In this document: piece by piece, positions 35,228-42,662 of the stretch
Numbering within the stretch: position 1 is the first letter of the stretch
Layout: each line of letters starts with the position of its first letter
Assembly: GCF_013697085.1 (NCBI RefSeq)
Contig: NZ_JACEFT010000013.1
Span: forward strand, 1 to 64,000
Source of the DNA: Billgrantia kenyensis
GTDB lineage: Bacteria; Pseudomonadota; Gammaproteobacteria; Pseudomonadales; Halomonadaceae
Direction of reading: 5' to 3'
Length of the DNA stretch: 64,000 nucleotides
Notes under the pieces: model-generated
What the model was told of the DNA's origin: nothing
What the model saw: only the letters and a program-made list of their open reading frames with translations
The model's database searches: none
Translations under genes and position numbers: made by a program

Positions 35228-35380
35228 ATGATGACTCACTGCCTCGCCCTGATGGGCAACATGAGCTGGTTGGGTTGGCTGATGCCACTGACCGTTCTTG
35301 CCCTGCTGGGCCTCGGTATCGCGGCCCTGCTCAAGTATCTCTTCACCTCTTCCAAGCCAATGACCGGAGCACAATCATGA
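35228..35380 (+). CDS. Small single-TM membrane protein
   Basis: A 50-residue ORF starting 14 bases after the propeller stop with a good AAGGAG site. It has one hydrophobic helix (about residues 14-36) and Met/Cys/His near the N-terminus (MMTHCLALMGNM). Its stop overlaps the DUF411 start (ATGA), so it is translationally coupled. No family is recognised. Position in the copper operon makes a metal-related role plausible. Confidence 0.6.
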   Translation: MMTHCLALMGNMSWLGWLMPLTVLALLGLGIAALLKYLFTSSKPMTGAQS

Positions 35381-35820
35381 ACCGTCGCACTTCATCCCTG
35401 CTGTTTTCCGCCAGCCTGCTGCTGGGCGCCGCCGGCACCGCCCACGCGGCTCTACCCACCGAAGCCACCCTGTACATGAACCCCGAGTGCGGCTGCTGTC
35501 ACGAATACGCTCGGCAACTCGAAGAGAAAGGCGTCTCGGTCACCATCATCGACGACGTGGAGGTCGGCAAGATCAAGCAGCAGGTCGGCCTGCCCTACGG
35601 CCTGGGCTCTTGCCACACCACCCTGATGGGCGACTATGCCATCGAGGGGCACGTGCCTTTCGAGGCCGTGGAGCGGCTGTTCCAGGAGCGCCCCGAGGTC
35701 GGCGGCATCGGCCTTGCCGGCATGCCCATCGGCACTCCTGGGATGCCGGGCCCGAAGCGCGGTGACTGGGATGTCTACCAGTTCACCGACCAGGAGCCGA
35801 TGCCGTTCATGACGCTGTAA
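35377..35820 (+). CDS. DUF411 periplasmic copper-associated protein
   Basis: A 147-residue exported protein. After the signal peptide (cleaved near AHA-AL, residue 24) comes a thioredoxin-like segment with the family signature YMNPECGCCHEY, then GLGSCHT and a C-terminal GMPIGTPGMP. DUF411 proteins are common in copper and metal resistance operons and probably bind metal through the CxCC site; the exact role is not established. Last gene of the operon; a hairpin follows. Confidence 0.9.
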   Translation: MNRRTSSLLFSASLLLGAAGTAHAALPTEATLYMNPECGCCHEYARQLEEKGVSVTIIDDVEVGKIKQQVGLPYGLGSCHTTLMGDYAIEGHVPFEAVERLFQERPEVGGIGLAGMPIGTPGMPGPKRGDWDVYQFTDQEPMPFMTL

Positions 35821-35829
35821 TGGCGGCGA

Positions 35830-35860
35830 GGCCACGCGCCGGTACCTCAGGCGCGTGGCC
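35830..35860. terminator. Hairpin between DUF411 and YtoQ genes
   Basis: GGCCACGCGCC and GGCGCGTGGCC form a perfect 11-base stem, with a nine-base loop, between convergent genes. There is no T tract on either side, so it may act as a weak bidirectional terminator. Confidence 0.5.
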
Positions 35861-35889
35861 AACTGCTTCGAGTCGGAAGGCCCGCGCCT

Positions 35890-36330
35890 TCAGGCCTCGG
35901 TCACGTAACGCAGGATCTCCACCACCTGCTCGGTGCTGGTCGCCCAGGCCATGGCGGCGGCATCGACCTCCTTGAGCGGGTGGACGATCTCCTCGCCATG
36001 AAGGGTCACGTACGGCTTTCCCAGGGCCGCGCAGTAGCCCGCATCGAAGGCCGCGTTCCACTGCTTGTACTTGTCGCCGAAGCGCACCACCACCAGGTCG
36101 CTCTGCTCGATCAGCGTCTTGGTGCGAATGGCATTCACCTTGGCCGACTTGTGATCGCGCCAGAAGGCATCGCTTTCACGTCCCAGGTGGTCCCCTGCGG
36201 CATCGCTGGCGTCATGATCGGTCACGGGTGCCGTGAAGACGATATCCAGGCCTGCCGCTTTCGCGCCTCGCTCGATCTCGTCGCGCCAGTCGGTATGGAT
36301 CTCGCCGGATAGGTAAACATAGAAGCTCAT
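35890..36330 (-). CDS. YtoQ family protein
   Basis: A 146-residue cytoplasmic protein of the YtoQ family, which has a nucleoside-2-deoxyribosyltransferase-like fold. Visible family features are the start SFYVYLSGEIH, RTKTLIEQSDLVVVRFGDKY and WNAAFDAGYCAALGKPYVTL. Function is not established; hydrolysis or transfer at a nucleoside bond is a guess from the fold. GGAG precedes the ATG at 36330; the three bases before it (TTG) extend the frame but are not needed. Confidence 0.85.
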   Translation of the reverse strand: MSFYVYLSGEIHTDWRDEIERGAKAAGLDIVFTAPVTDHDASDAAGDHLGRESDAFWRDHKSAKVNAIRTKTLIEQSDLVVVRFGDKYKQWNAAFDAGYCAALGKPYVTLHGEEIVHPLKEVDAAAMAWATSTEQVVEILRYVTEA

Positions 36331-36428
36331 CAAGGCTCTCCTGTCATCGTGGGCCGCCCATCATAGACAGGTTGAGGTATGTATACAAAAGCCTGACCGG
36401 GCGCTTCTCCTCAGAGCCTTACACTTGC

Positions 36429-36446
36429 TGTAGGCAATCGCTTACA
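36429..36446 (+). promoter_or_regulatory. GacA/UvrY-like upstream activating sequence
   Basis: TGTAGG-CAATCG-CTTACA matches the TGTAAG-N6-CTTACA box of GacA/UvrY-controlled small RNAs with one mismatch. It lies about 55 bases upstream of a strong hairpin-terminator transcript candidate, the distance usual for such boxes. The identification rests on remembered consensus. Confidence 0.45.
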
Positions 36447-36499
36447 CAAAGGAACGAGAAAGGATGACATTCGTATTGCGGCACAAGAGCTACCTTATG

Positions 36500-36575
36500 A
36501 GGACTCACGCCGGTTCTTGCACAGCAGTCGTGAGTCCCTTGCTTATGCCCGCTCTTTTGAGCGGGCTTCTTTTTC
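36500..36575 (+). ncRNA. Candidate small RNA
   Basis: Downstream of the GacA-like box and a -10-like TACCTTAT (36491-36498) lies a short transcript candidate of about 75 bases made of two stem-loops: GGACTCACG paired with CGTGAGTCC (36501-36537), then a terminator. It has few GGA motifs, so it is not an obvious CsrB/RsmZ-type sponge. A 43-codon ORF from 36464 crosses the region but does not resemble a known protein. Confidence 0.4.
36547..36575 (+). terminator. Rho-independent terminator
   Basis: GCCCGCTC and GAGCGGGC form a perfect eight-base stem with a TTTT loop, followed by a T-rich TTCTTTTT. It ends something transcribed on the plus strand although no convincing protein gene lies there, which is why I infer a small RNA. 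Confidence 0.85.
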
Positions 36576-36603
36576 TTCACCCGCAAGGCGCTTGAGATAA
36601 CCT

Positions 36604-37443
36604 TTAGCTCGCATCGAGTTCATCTCCTACCGCGAGAACACACTCTTCCCCGCCCAGCAGCGTGGCGTTCTGGCCAAAGTACGCGCCTGGGCGCAATGGC
36701 TGGGTCTTCATTTCCACCAGTGTTCGCAGCGGTTCACCCGGCACGTCGATGCAGCCGCTGGCCTGGTCGATCGTGGTGATCTTGCAGCGCTGACAAGGCT
36801 TGCGTAGACCGAACCGGTAGGCCCCGTTGCGTGCCGTCAGCTCGTGCCAGCCATCCTCGGCAAAGGCTTGGCTTCCCTCGACCACGATATTGGGCCGGAA
36901 CCGGTTCATCGGCAAAGGCACTAGCCCCTTATCCTCCAGACGTTGGTTGAGAGCGTCGAGCGAGGACTGGGAGGCGATGAGGAACGGATAACCGTCGGCG
37001 AAGGCGGTATGGGCCTCCTCACCTTGCAGGTAGCGTGGCTCGACCGGGCGAAGATGCTGGTCGTCGAAGCGCACCAGACGCAGGTTACTGCCACGCAGAT
37101 CGCCGAGGACGCGTGTCAGCCAGGCGGCGGCCTCCTCTCCTTCGTCCAGGGCCTGACAGGTATCGTCCCAGACATAGGCGATCAGCCTTGGCTGGTCGCG
37201 CCGCGCCAGCTCGATGGCCAATGGCTCTGCCTCGGGATGTTCGAGCACCAGCCAGTCATTGGCTAGACGCACCGAGACTCGCGCCATGCCCGGCAGCTGC
37301 CGCTGGGTAACGAAGCGGCCGACCTGATCCACCACCATCCAGTTGCGATCTAAAGCCAAGCCTCTCGTTCCCAGGGTCGCCTTCTCCAGGTGGATGCCAG
37401 CCAGCGACTTGACCGGATAGACATTGAGCTGCGCGATCTTCAT
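36604..37443 (-). CDS. MOSC domain protein with N-terminal beta barrel (YcbX-like)
   Basis: A 279-residue protein. The N-terminal MOSC_N barrel (MKIAQLNVYPVKSLAG... and LDRNWMVVDQ) is followed by a MOSC domain with the conserved cysteine in RKPCQRCKITTID and the PGEPLRTL region. MOSC proteins handle sulfur carried to the molybdenum cofactor; YcbX-type members support reduction of N-hydroxylated compounds. Partner reductase is not encoded nearby. Divergent from the Rieske gene. Confidence 0.9.
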   Translation of the reverse strand: MKIAQLNVYPVKSLAGIHLEKATLGTRGLALDRNWMVVDQVGRFVTQRQLPGMARVSVRLANDWLVLEHPEAEPLAIELARRDQPRLIAYVWDDTCQALDEGEEAAAWLTRVLGDLRGSNLRLVRFDDQHLRPVEPRYLQGEEAHTAFADGYPFLIASQSSLDALNQRLEDKGLVPLPMNRFRPNIVVEGSQAFAEDGWHELTARNGAYRFGLRKPCQRCKITTIDQASGCIDVPGEPLRTLVEMKTQPLRPGAYFGQNATLLGGEECVLAVGDELDAS

Positions 37444-37556
37444 TGTGTTGCTCCCAAGGGTGATGAATGACTCGATTCCTGAGGCTCAGCTGCAGACTGA
37501 CAAGCGGATGGGTATTGGTGAGAATACCGACCTACCAACCGCCAAGGAGAAAGAGC

Positions 37557-37940
37557 ATGACACAGGCATGGCAACAATATCGCAGCGCTCCTGCACTCGG
37601 CACGCGCCTCGTTCGACTCGATGAGCTCGCCGTTGGCACTACCCATAGCCTGACGCTGCAGGGCGAGAAGGGAAGTTTTCCCGTGCTCATCGTACGCCTG
37701 GAGGATGCCCTGCTGGGCTATGTCAACGCCTGCCCCCACCAATACCTCCCGCTCGACCAGCGTGGCCCGCGGATTCTCAGTCAGGACGGCGAGTCGCTTC
37801 GCTGTACCAATCACGACGCCCTCTTCTCCTCCCGCACCGGCGAGGGCACCGGCGGTCTTGGCCTGGGGTGTGAACTCGACCCGGTGCCGGTTGGCGTCGA
37901 TCCCGAAGGCTGGGTCGTCATTGGTGAGCCTGCCGGGTAG
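37557..37940 (+). CDS. Small Rieske-type 2Fe-2S protein
   Basis: A 127-residue soluble ferredoxin-like protein. The two half-motifs for the 2Fe-2S cluster are present: CPHQYLPLD and CTNHDALF, giving C-x-H and C-x-x-H ligands. Length fits a stand-alone Rieske ferredoxin used by dioxygenases or nitrite reductase-like enzymes; no oxygenase partner is encoded nearby. AAGGAG precedes the ATG at 37557. Divergent from the MOSC gene, with which it may share redox partners. Confidence 0.88.
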   Translation: MTQAWQQYRSAPALGTRLVRLDELAVGTTHSLTLQGEKGSFPVLIVRLEDALLGYVNACPHQYLPLDQRGPRILSQDGESLRCTNHDALFSSRTGEGTGGLGLGCELDPVPVGVDPEGWVVIGEPAG

Positions 37941-38049
37941 GCAAGACGTTGATACGTCACATCACGAATATTGATGGATAGAAGGCTATCTATCTTCCAG
38001 CCGTTTCGTTTACGCTCCTCGTTCACCCTCTGACGCCAAGGACCGTCGC

Positions 38050-38931
38050 ATGACCCCGGCCGATTCCCTGCGCCTGATACTCCTCTCCTCGCTGTGGGGC
38101 ATGTCGTTCATCTTCATGCGGGTAGCCGTGCCAGAATTCGGCCCGGTGCCCTTGATACTGGTACGCATGGGAATTGGCGCGTTGCTGCTGATCCCGCTGC
38201 TGCTCAGTCTGCGCTACCTCAAGCTGGTGTGGGAGTACAAGGGCAGCCTGCTGCTGCTGGGACTGGTCAACCACGTACTACCCTTCGTGCTGCTGGCCAT
38301 TGCCACCATCCGACTGGAAGCGGGCTTCACCTCTTTGATCAACGCGACTACGCCCATCTTCACCGCCTTGATCGGAGCGTTGTTCTTTACCACGCCAGTG
38401 CAACGCCAGCAGTATCTTGGCCTGGCCCTGGCCTTTATCGGCGTCTATGTGCTCTCTGCCAACCGCCTGGATTTCGCCCTCGGCGGTGACGGCTGGTTCA
38501 TCCTTGCGGTTCTCGGCGCCACTCTCTGCTACGGCGTGGCCAGCAATTACTCCAAGACCTACCTGGCACACCTGCCGGTCCGGGTACTGGCGGCAGGCAG
38601 TACCGCCATGTCGGCGCTGCTTCTGCTGATTCCGGGACTCTGGCTGTGGCCCGCCGAGCCGATCAGCGGCCTGGCCTGGGCCAATGGCCTGGGCCTGGCC
38701 ATCTTCAGTACCACGCTGGCCTTCCTGCTTTACTTCGGACTGATCTCGAGTGCCGGTGCCACTGCCACCTCGACGGTCACCTTCCTGGTGCCGGTCAGCG
38801 CCCTGCTATGGGGCTTTCTGCTGCTGGACGAGCGGCTCAGCCTGCAGATCATGGTCGGCATGGCCATTACCTTGGTGGGTACGGCCGTGGCCACCGGCAT
38901 GATCCGGCTGCGTCGGCGCGCCGTCGTCTGA
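38050..38931 (+). CDS. EamA-family (DMT) transporter
   Basis: A 293-residue inner-membrane protein with about ten hydrophobic helices in two EamA repeats (start LSSLWGMSFIFMRVAVPEFG; second repeat from about residue 150, ATLCYGVASNYSKTYL). Such proteins export small metabolites or drugs; the substrate is not readable. Terminates at a good hairpin at 38955. Confidence 0.9.
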   Translation: MTPADSLRLILLSSLWGMSFIFMRVAVPEFGPVPLILVRMGIGALLLIPLLLSLRYLKLVWEYKGSLLLLGLVNHVLPFVLLAIATIRLEAGFTSLINATTPIFTALIGALFFTTPVQRQQYLGLALAFIGVYVLSANRLDFALGGDGWFILAVLGATLCYGVASNYSKTYLAHLPVRVLAAGSTAMSALLLLIPGLWLWPAEPISGLAWANGLGLAIFSTTLAFLLYFGLISSAGATATSTVTFLVPVSALLWGFLLLDERLSLQIMVGMAITLVGTAVATGMIRLRRRAVV

Positions 38932-38954
38932 GGACACCGCTGACCAGATAGCGA

Positions 38955-38988
38955 AAACCGGCAGTGCGTATCAACGCGCTGCCGGTTT
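38955..38988. terminator. Terminator between DMT transporter and crotonase
   Basis: AAACCGGCAG and CTGCCGGTTT form a ten-base stem with an AT-containing loop; TTTCGTAT follows on the plus strand and the A-rich left arm supplies T on the minus strand. Serves two convergent genes. Confidence 0.8.
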
Positions 38989-39009
38989 CGTATCGAGATG
39001 GCGGGCGAA

Positions 39010-39783
39010 TCAGAAGTTGGGTTTGCGCTTCTCGACGAAGGCCGTCATGCCCTCCTTCTGCTCCTCACCCGCAAAGCAAACGGCAAACAGGGCGGTTTCC
39101 AGCGCCAGGGCACTGTCGAGGTCCTGATCCATGCCGTCATGTACGGCCTGCTTGGAGGCGCGCACCGCCTGGGGGCCGTTGCCGGCCAGCTGCTTGGTCA
39201 GCTCCTCGGCGTAGGCCTCGAGCTCGGCTTGCGGCATGACCCGGTTGACCAGGCCGATGCGCAGGGCCTCCTGGGCATCGATCTTGCGCCCAGTGGTGAC
39301 CAGGTCGATCGCCATCGCCGGTCCGACGCGACGCGGCAGGCGCTGGGTGCCTCCGAAGCCGGGAATCACACCCAGCAGCACCTCGGGCTGGCCGAAGATG
39401 GCGTTGTCGCTGGCTACCGCCCAGTCGCAGGCCAGCGCCAGTTCGCAGCCGCCGCCAAGACAAAACCCGTTGACCAAGGCGACCACCGGCACCGGCAGGG
39501 TTTCCAGTCGCTTGATGGTACGCAGGGCCTGGCTGGCGAAGGCACGCGCCTCTTCCGGCGTCTTGTCGCGCATCTCGGTGATGTCGGCACCGGCAACGAA
39601 GGACTTCTCACCCGCCCCGGTGATCAGCACCGCGCGCAGATCGCTGCGCTGCTCGAGCTCGGTGAGCACCGCTTCAAGCTCGCTGAGCACGGCACTGTTG
39701 AGCGCATTCAGCGCCTTGGGACGGTTGATGGTCAGGCGCACGACGCCGGCGTTGTCGACCACCTCGATCAGCTTCTCGCTCAT
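39010..39783 (-). CDS. Enoyl-CoA hydratase/isomerase (crotonase family)
   Basis: A 257-residue cytoplasmic enzyme, the normal length for short-chain enoyl-CoA hydratases, catalysing hydration of trans-2-enoyl-CoA. The CoA-binding and oxyanion loops (SFVAGADITEM and NGFCLGGGCELALAC) and the catalytic glutamates (AIFGQPEVLLGVIPG) are in place. The start at 39783 is the family start; the frame runs to 39822. It belongs to a same-strand group with the dehydrogenase, ligase and acyl-CoA dehydrogenase genes upstream, but 305 bases of structured DNA separate it from them. Confidence 0.92.
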   Translation of the reverse strand: MSEKLIEVVDNAGVVRLTINRPKALNALNSAVLSELEAVLTELEQRSDLRAVLITGAGEKSFVAGADITEMRDKTPEEARAFASQALRTIKRLETLPVPVVALVNGFCLGGGCELALACDWAVASDNAIFGQPEVLLGVIPGFGGTQRLPRRVGPAMAIDLVTTGRKIDAQEALRIGLVNRVMPQAELEAYAEELTKQLAGNGPQAVRASKQAVHDGMDQDLDSALALETALFAVCFAGEEQKEGMTAFVEKRKPNF

Positions 39784-39871
39784 TTGGGGCTCCTTGCTTG
39801 TAGTCAGGACGATACCGACCAACCCTAGCGAACGCTTGGTTGGTCGGCAATCCCCTGTTAGATGAAGTCGA

Positions 39872-40036
39872 GTGAATTAGCGCAAAGGAAGCGCTCGATT
39901 CACGTCACGAGCGATGAGAGGCTGGTTGCCGCCGGACCGCAGCTCCCGGAGTGTAGCCTGCTACATGAGGAGAGCGACGGTCCGACGCTTCGGGACCGCC
40001 GGCAATCAGGATGGCTAGGTTCGTTCCCGACGAACC
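39872..40036. repeat. Structured intergenic element with nested inverted repeats
   Basis: The 305-base gap between the crotonase and 3-hydroxyacyl-CoA dehydrogenase genes has no protein gene but several inverted repeats: GTGAAT/ATTCAC around an AGCGC/GCGCT stem (39872-39903), CGGACCG/CGGTCCG (39933-39984) within an outer TTGCCG/CGGCAA (39926-40005), and GGTTCGT/ACGAACC (40018-40036). It looks like a repetitive or RNA-forming element. Confidence 0.6.
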
Positions 40037-40088
40037 AACGCACTTCCCACATCCCTGTGGGTCGTCGAGCGCAGTAGTGAATCGTCGC

Positions 40089-40937
40089 TTACTGGTATAT
40101 GTGGAAGCCGCGTCCTGATTTCCGCCCCAGATAACCGGCTGCCACCATACGCCTGAGCAGCGGACAGGGGCGATACTTGGGATCGCCGAAGCCCTCCTGC
40201 AGCACCTCCATTATCGCCAGGCAGACATCCAGGCCGATCAGGTCGGCCAGGGCCAGCGGCCCCATGGGATGGGCGGCACCGAGCTGCATCGACTGGTCGA
40301 TGTCCTCGGCGCTGGCCGCCCCCTCCTGCAGCAGGAAAGCGGCCTCGTTGATCATCGGGATCAGCAGGCGATTGACGGCAAACCCGGGCGAGTCGGCAAT
40401 CGCCACCGGCGTCTTGCCCAGCTGCCGGGTCAGTTCCTCGATGCGTGCCGCGGTGGCATCGCTAGTCTGCTCGGCGCGGATCACCTCCACCAGCTTGAGT
40501 ACCGGCACCGGGTTGAAGAAGTGCATGCCGACCACCCGCTCGGGACGCTCGCACACCGCGGCGAGCCGGGTCAGCGACAGCGACGAGGTGTTGGATGCCA
40601 GGATGGCATCGTGGCTCAGGCGGCTGAGATCACGGAAGAGCTTCTCCTTCAGCGCCGGCTGCTCAGGAGCCGCCTCGATGATCACCTCACAGCCACGCAG
40701 CGCCTCGAGCGAGGTGGTCAGCGCCAGTCGTCCCATGGCCTCGTTCTTCTCGGCCTCGGCGAGCTTCTCCTTGGCCACCAGCTTGCCCAGGCCCTTGTCG
40801 ATGGCGGCCTGGGCGCGGCCGAGCTGATCGTCGGCTACGTCGTAAAGCTGCACGGGAAAACCGCTGGTGATCAGGACCTGGGCGATACCCTGGCCCATGG
40901 TGCCGGCGCCGACCACACCGATGGATTGCTGACTCAT
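40089..40937 (-). CDS. 3-hydroxybutyryl-CoA dehydrogenase (Hbd/PaaH-like)
   Basis: A 282-residue NAD-dependent dehydrogenase of the L-3-hydroxyacyl-CoA family. The Rossmann motif GAGTMGQGIAQV is at residues 10-21, the catalytic His is in GMHFFNPVPVLKLVEV, and the C-terminal helical domain (DSPGFAVNRLLIPMINEA) dimerises. It catalyses the third step of beta-oxidation; the neighbours supply ligase, dehydrogenase and hydratase steps. Starts 13 bases after the ligase stop and is probably in the same transcript. Confidence 0.93.
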   Translation of the reverse strand: MSQQSIGVVGAGTMGQGIAQVLITSGFPVQLYDVADDQLGRAQAAIDKGLGKLVAKEKLAEAEKNEAMGRLALTTSLEALRGCEVIIEAAPEQPALKEKLFRDLSRLSHDAILASNTSSLSLTRLAAVCERPERVVGMHFFNPVPVLKLVEVIRAEQTSDATAARIEELTRQLGKTPVAIADSPGFAVNRLLIPMINEAAFLLQEGAASAEDIDQSMQLGAAHPMGPLALADLIGLDVCLAIMEVLQEGFGDPKYRPCPLLRRMVAAGYLGRKSGRGFHIYQ

Positions 40938-40950
40938 GTTTTTCTCCCCT

Positions 40951-42582
40951 TCACTGCTTGCGCGCTTCTTCGCGCAGGACGAATTTCTGGATCTTGCCGG
41001 TGGATGTCTTGGGCAGCTCGGTGAAGATCACCGTCTTCGGCACCTTGAAGCGTGCCAGATGCTGGCGGCAGTGCTCGATGATGTCGGCTTCGCTGACCTC
41101 GCCATAGCCCACCTTGAGCTTGACGAAGGCACAGGGCGTCTCGCCCCACTTCTCGTCGGGCTTGGCCACCACCGCGGCCTCTTCCACGGCGGGATGGGAG
41201 TAGATGGCGTCCTCCACCTCGATGGTGGAGATGTTCTCACCGCCGGAGATGATGATGTCCTTGGAGCGATCCTTGATCTCGATGTAGCCGTCCGGGTGCC
41301 ACACGGCGAGGTCGCCGGTGTGGTACCAACCCCCTTCCAGCGCCTGCTCGGTGGCAGCCTCGTTCTTGAGATAGCCCTTCATCACGTTGTTGCCGCGCAT
41401 GAGGATCTCACCAATGGTCTGGCCATCCTTGGGCACCGGCTCCAGGGTGTTGGGATCGGCCACACAGAGTGCCTCGAGCATGTGATAGCGCACGCCCTGG
41501 CGCGCCTTGATCCTGGCCCGCTGCTCCAGCGACAGCTCGTCCCACGCCTCGCGCCAGGCGCACACGGTCACCGGGCCGTAGACCTCGGTGAGGCCGTAGA
41601 CATGGGTCACCTCGATGCCCAGCTTCTCGACCCCGGCGATCACCGAGGCGGGCGGCGCAGCGCCGGCGGTGGTGACCTTCACCGGATGGTCGAACTCGCG
41701 CTGGTGCTCGGCGGGAAGGTTGACCAGGCCGTTGAGCACGATGGGCGCACCGCTGAAGTGGGTGACCTTCTCGTCGGCGATCAGGTCGGTGATCTTCTTC
41801 GGGTCGACCCGGCGCAGGCAGACGCTGACGCCGGCGTTTGCGGCGATGGTCCAGGGGAAGCACCAGCCGTTGCAGTGGAACATCGGCAGGGTCCAGAGAT
41901 AGACGGGATGGTGCGGCATGGCCCACTCGAGGATGTTACTCACCGCATTCAGGTAAGCACCGCGATGGTGGTAGACCACGCCCTTGGGCTTGCCGGTGGT
42001 GCCGGAGGTGTAGTTGAGCGAGATCGCCTGCCACTCGTCCTCGGGCAGGCGGTAGGCGTACTCCGGATCGCCCTCCGCCAGCAGCGCTTCGTATTCGACC
42101 TCACCAATATGACGTGCTTCGCCTTCGAACAGGACATCGTCGACGTCGATCACCAGCGGCTTGATCGCCAGCCGCGACACCGCCTCCTCGATCACCCCGG
42201 CGAACTCCGGATCCACCAGCACCGCCTGGGCCTCGCCGTGCTCGAGCATGTAGGCGATGGCGTCGGCGTCGAGGCGAATGTTGAGCGTATTGAGCACACA
42301 GCCGGCCAGCGGCACGCCGAAGTGCGCCTCGAACATGGCCGGCACGTTGGGCAGCATGGCGGCCACCGTCTCGCCGGGCTTGATGCCACGCTGCTCCAGC
42401 GCCGAGGCAAGCCGGCGACAGCGGGTCCAGGTCTCGCTCCAGCTGCGGCGGATATCGCCATGCACCACGGCCGGATAGTCGGGGTAAATGGAGGCGCTAC
42501 GCTCGATGAAGGTCAGCGGCGACAGTGGCACGTGGTTGGCCTGTGTCTTGGGCAGGCCCTGTTCGAAGATGCTGTTGTTCAT
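40951..42582 (-). CDS. Acyl-CoA synthetase (medium/short-chain, DmdB-like)
   Basis: A 543-residue adenylate-forming CoA ligase. The ATP motif is [18 protein letters not shown], the hinge region is [20 protein letters not shown] and the catalytic lysine is in [10 protein letters not shown] near the C-terminus. Sequence style fits the group containing AlkK and methylmercaptopropionate-CoA ligase DmdB. It could activate short or medium fatty acids or dimethylsulfoniopropionate products. It sits between the dehydrogenases, consistent with a degradative cluster. Substrate is inference. Confidence 0.9.
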   Translation of the reverse strand: MNNSIFEQGLPKTQANHVPLSPLTFIERSASIYPDYPAVVHGDIRRSWSETWTRCRRLASALEQRGIKPGETVAAMLPNVPAMFEAHFGVPLAGCVLNTLNIRLDADAIAYMLEHGEAQAVLVDPEFAGVIEEAVSRLAIKPLVIDVDDVLFEGEARHIGEVEYEALLAEGDPEYAYRLPEDEWQAISLNYTSGTTGKPKGVVYHHRGAYLNAVSNILEWAMPHHPVYLWTLPMFHCNGWCFPWTIAANAGVSVCLRRVDPKKITDLIADEKVTHFSGAPIVLNGLVNLPAEHQREFDHPVKVTTAGAAPPASVIAGVEKLGIEVTHVYGLTEVYGPVTVCAWREAWDELSLEQRARIKARQGVRYHMLEALCVADPNTLEPVPKDGQTIGEILMRGNNVMKGYLKNEAATEQALEGGWYHTGDLAVWHPDGYIEIKDRSKDIIISGGENISTIEVEDAIYSHPAVEEAAVVAKPDEKWGETPCAFVKLKVGYGEVSEADIIEHCRQHLARFKVPKTVIFTELPKTSTGKIQKFVLREEARKQ

Positions 42583-42662
42583 GGTGGCTCCGAGTGGATA
42601 TCGTTCTTATAGATGCTGTCCAGGACACCGGCCGCCGAGGTGACGGCCGGTGGGGTAACGGC

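Noticed and set aside
36374..36390. GTATGTATAC motif as another TetR operator
   Set aside because: Only one half-site-like sequence is present and the 9-2-9 symmetry is missing.
36464..36595. 43-codon ORF in the intergenic region
   Set aside because: It runs through the hairpins of the small-RNA candidate and shows no recognisable protein features.
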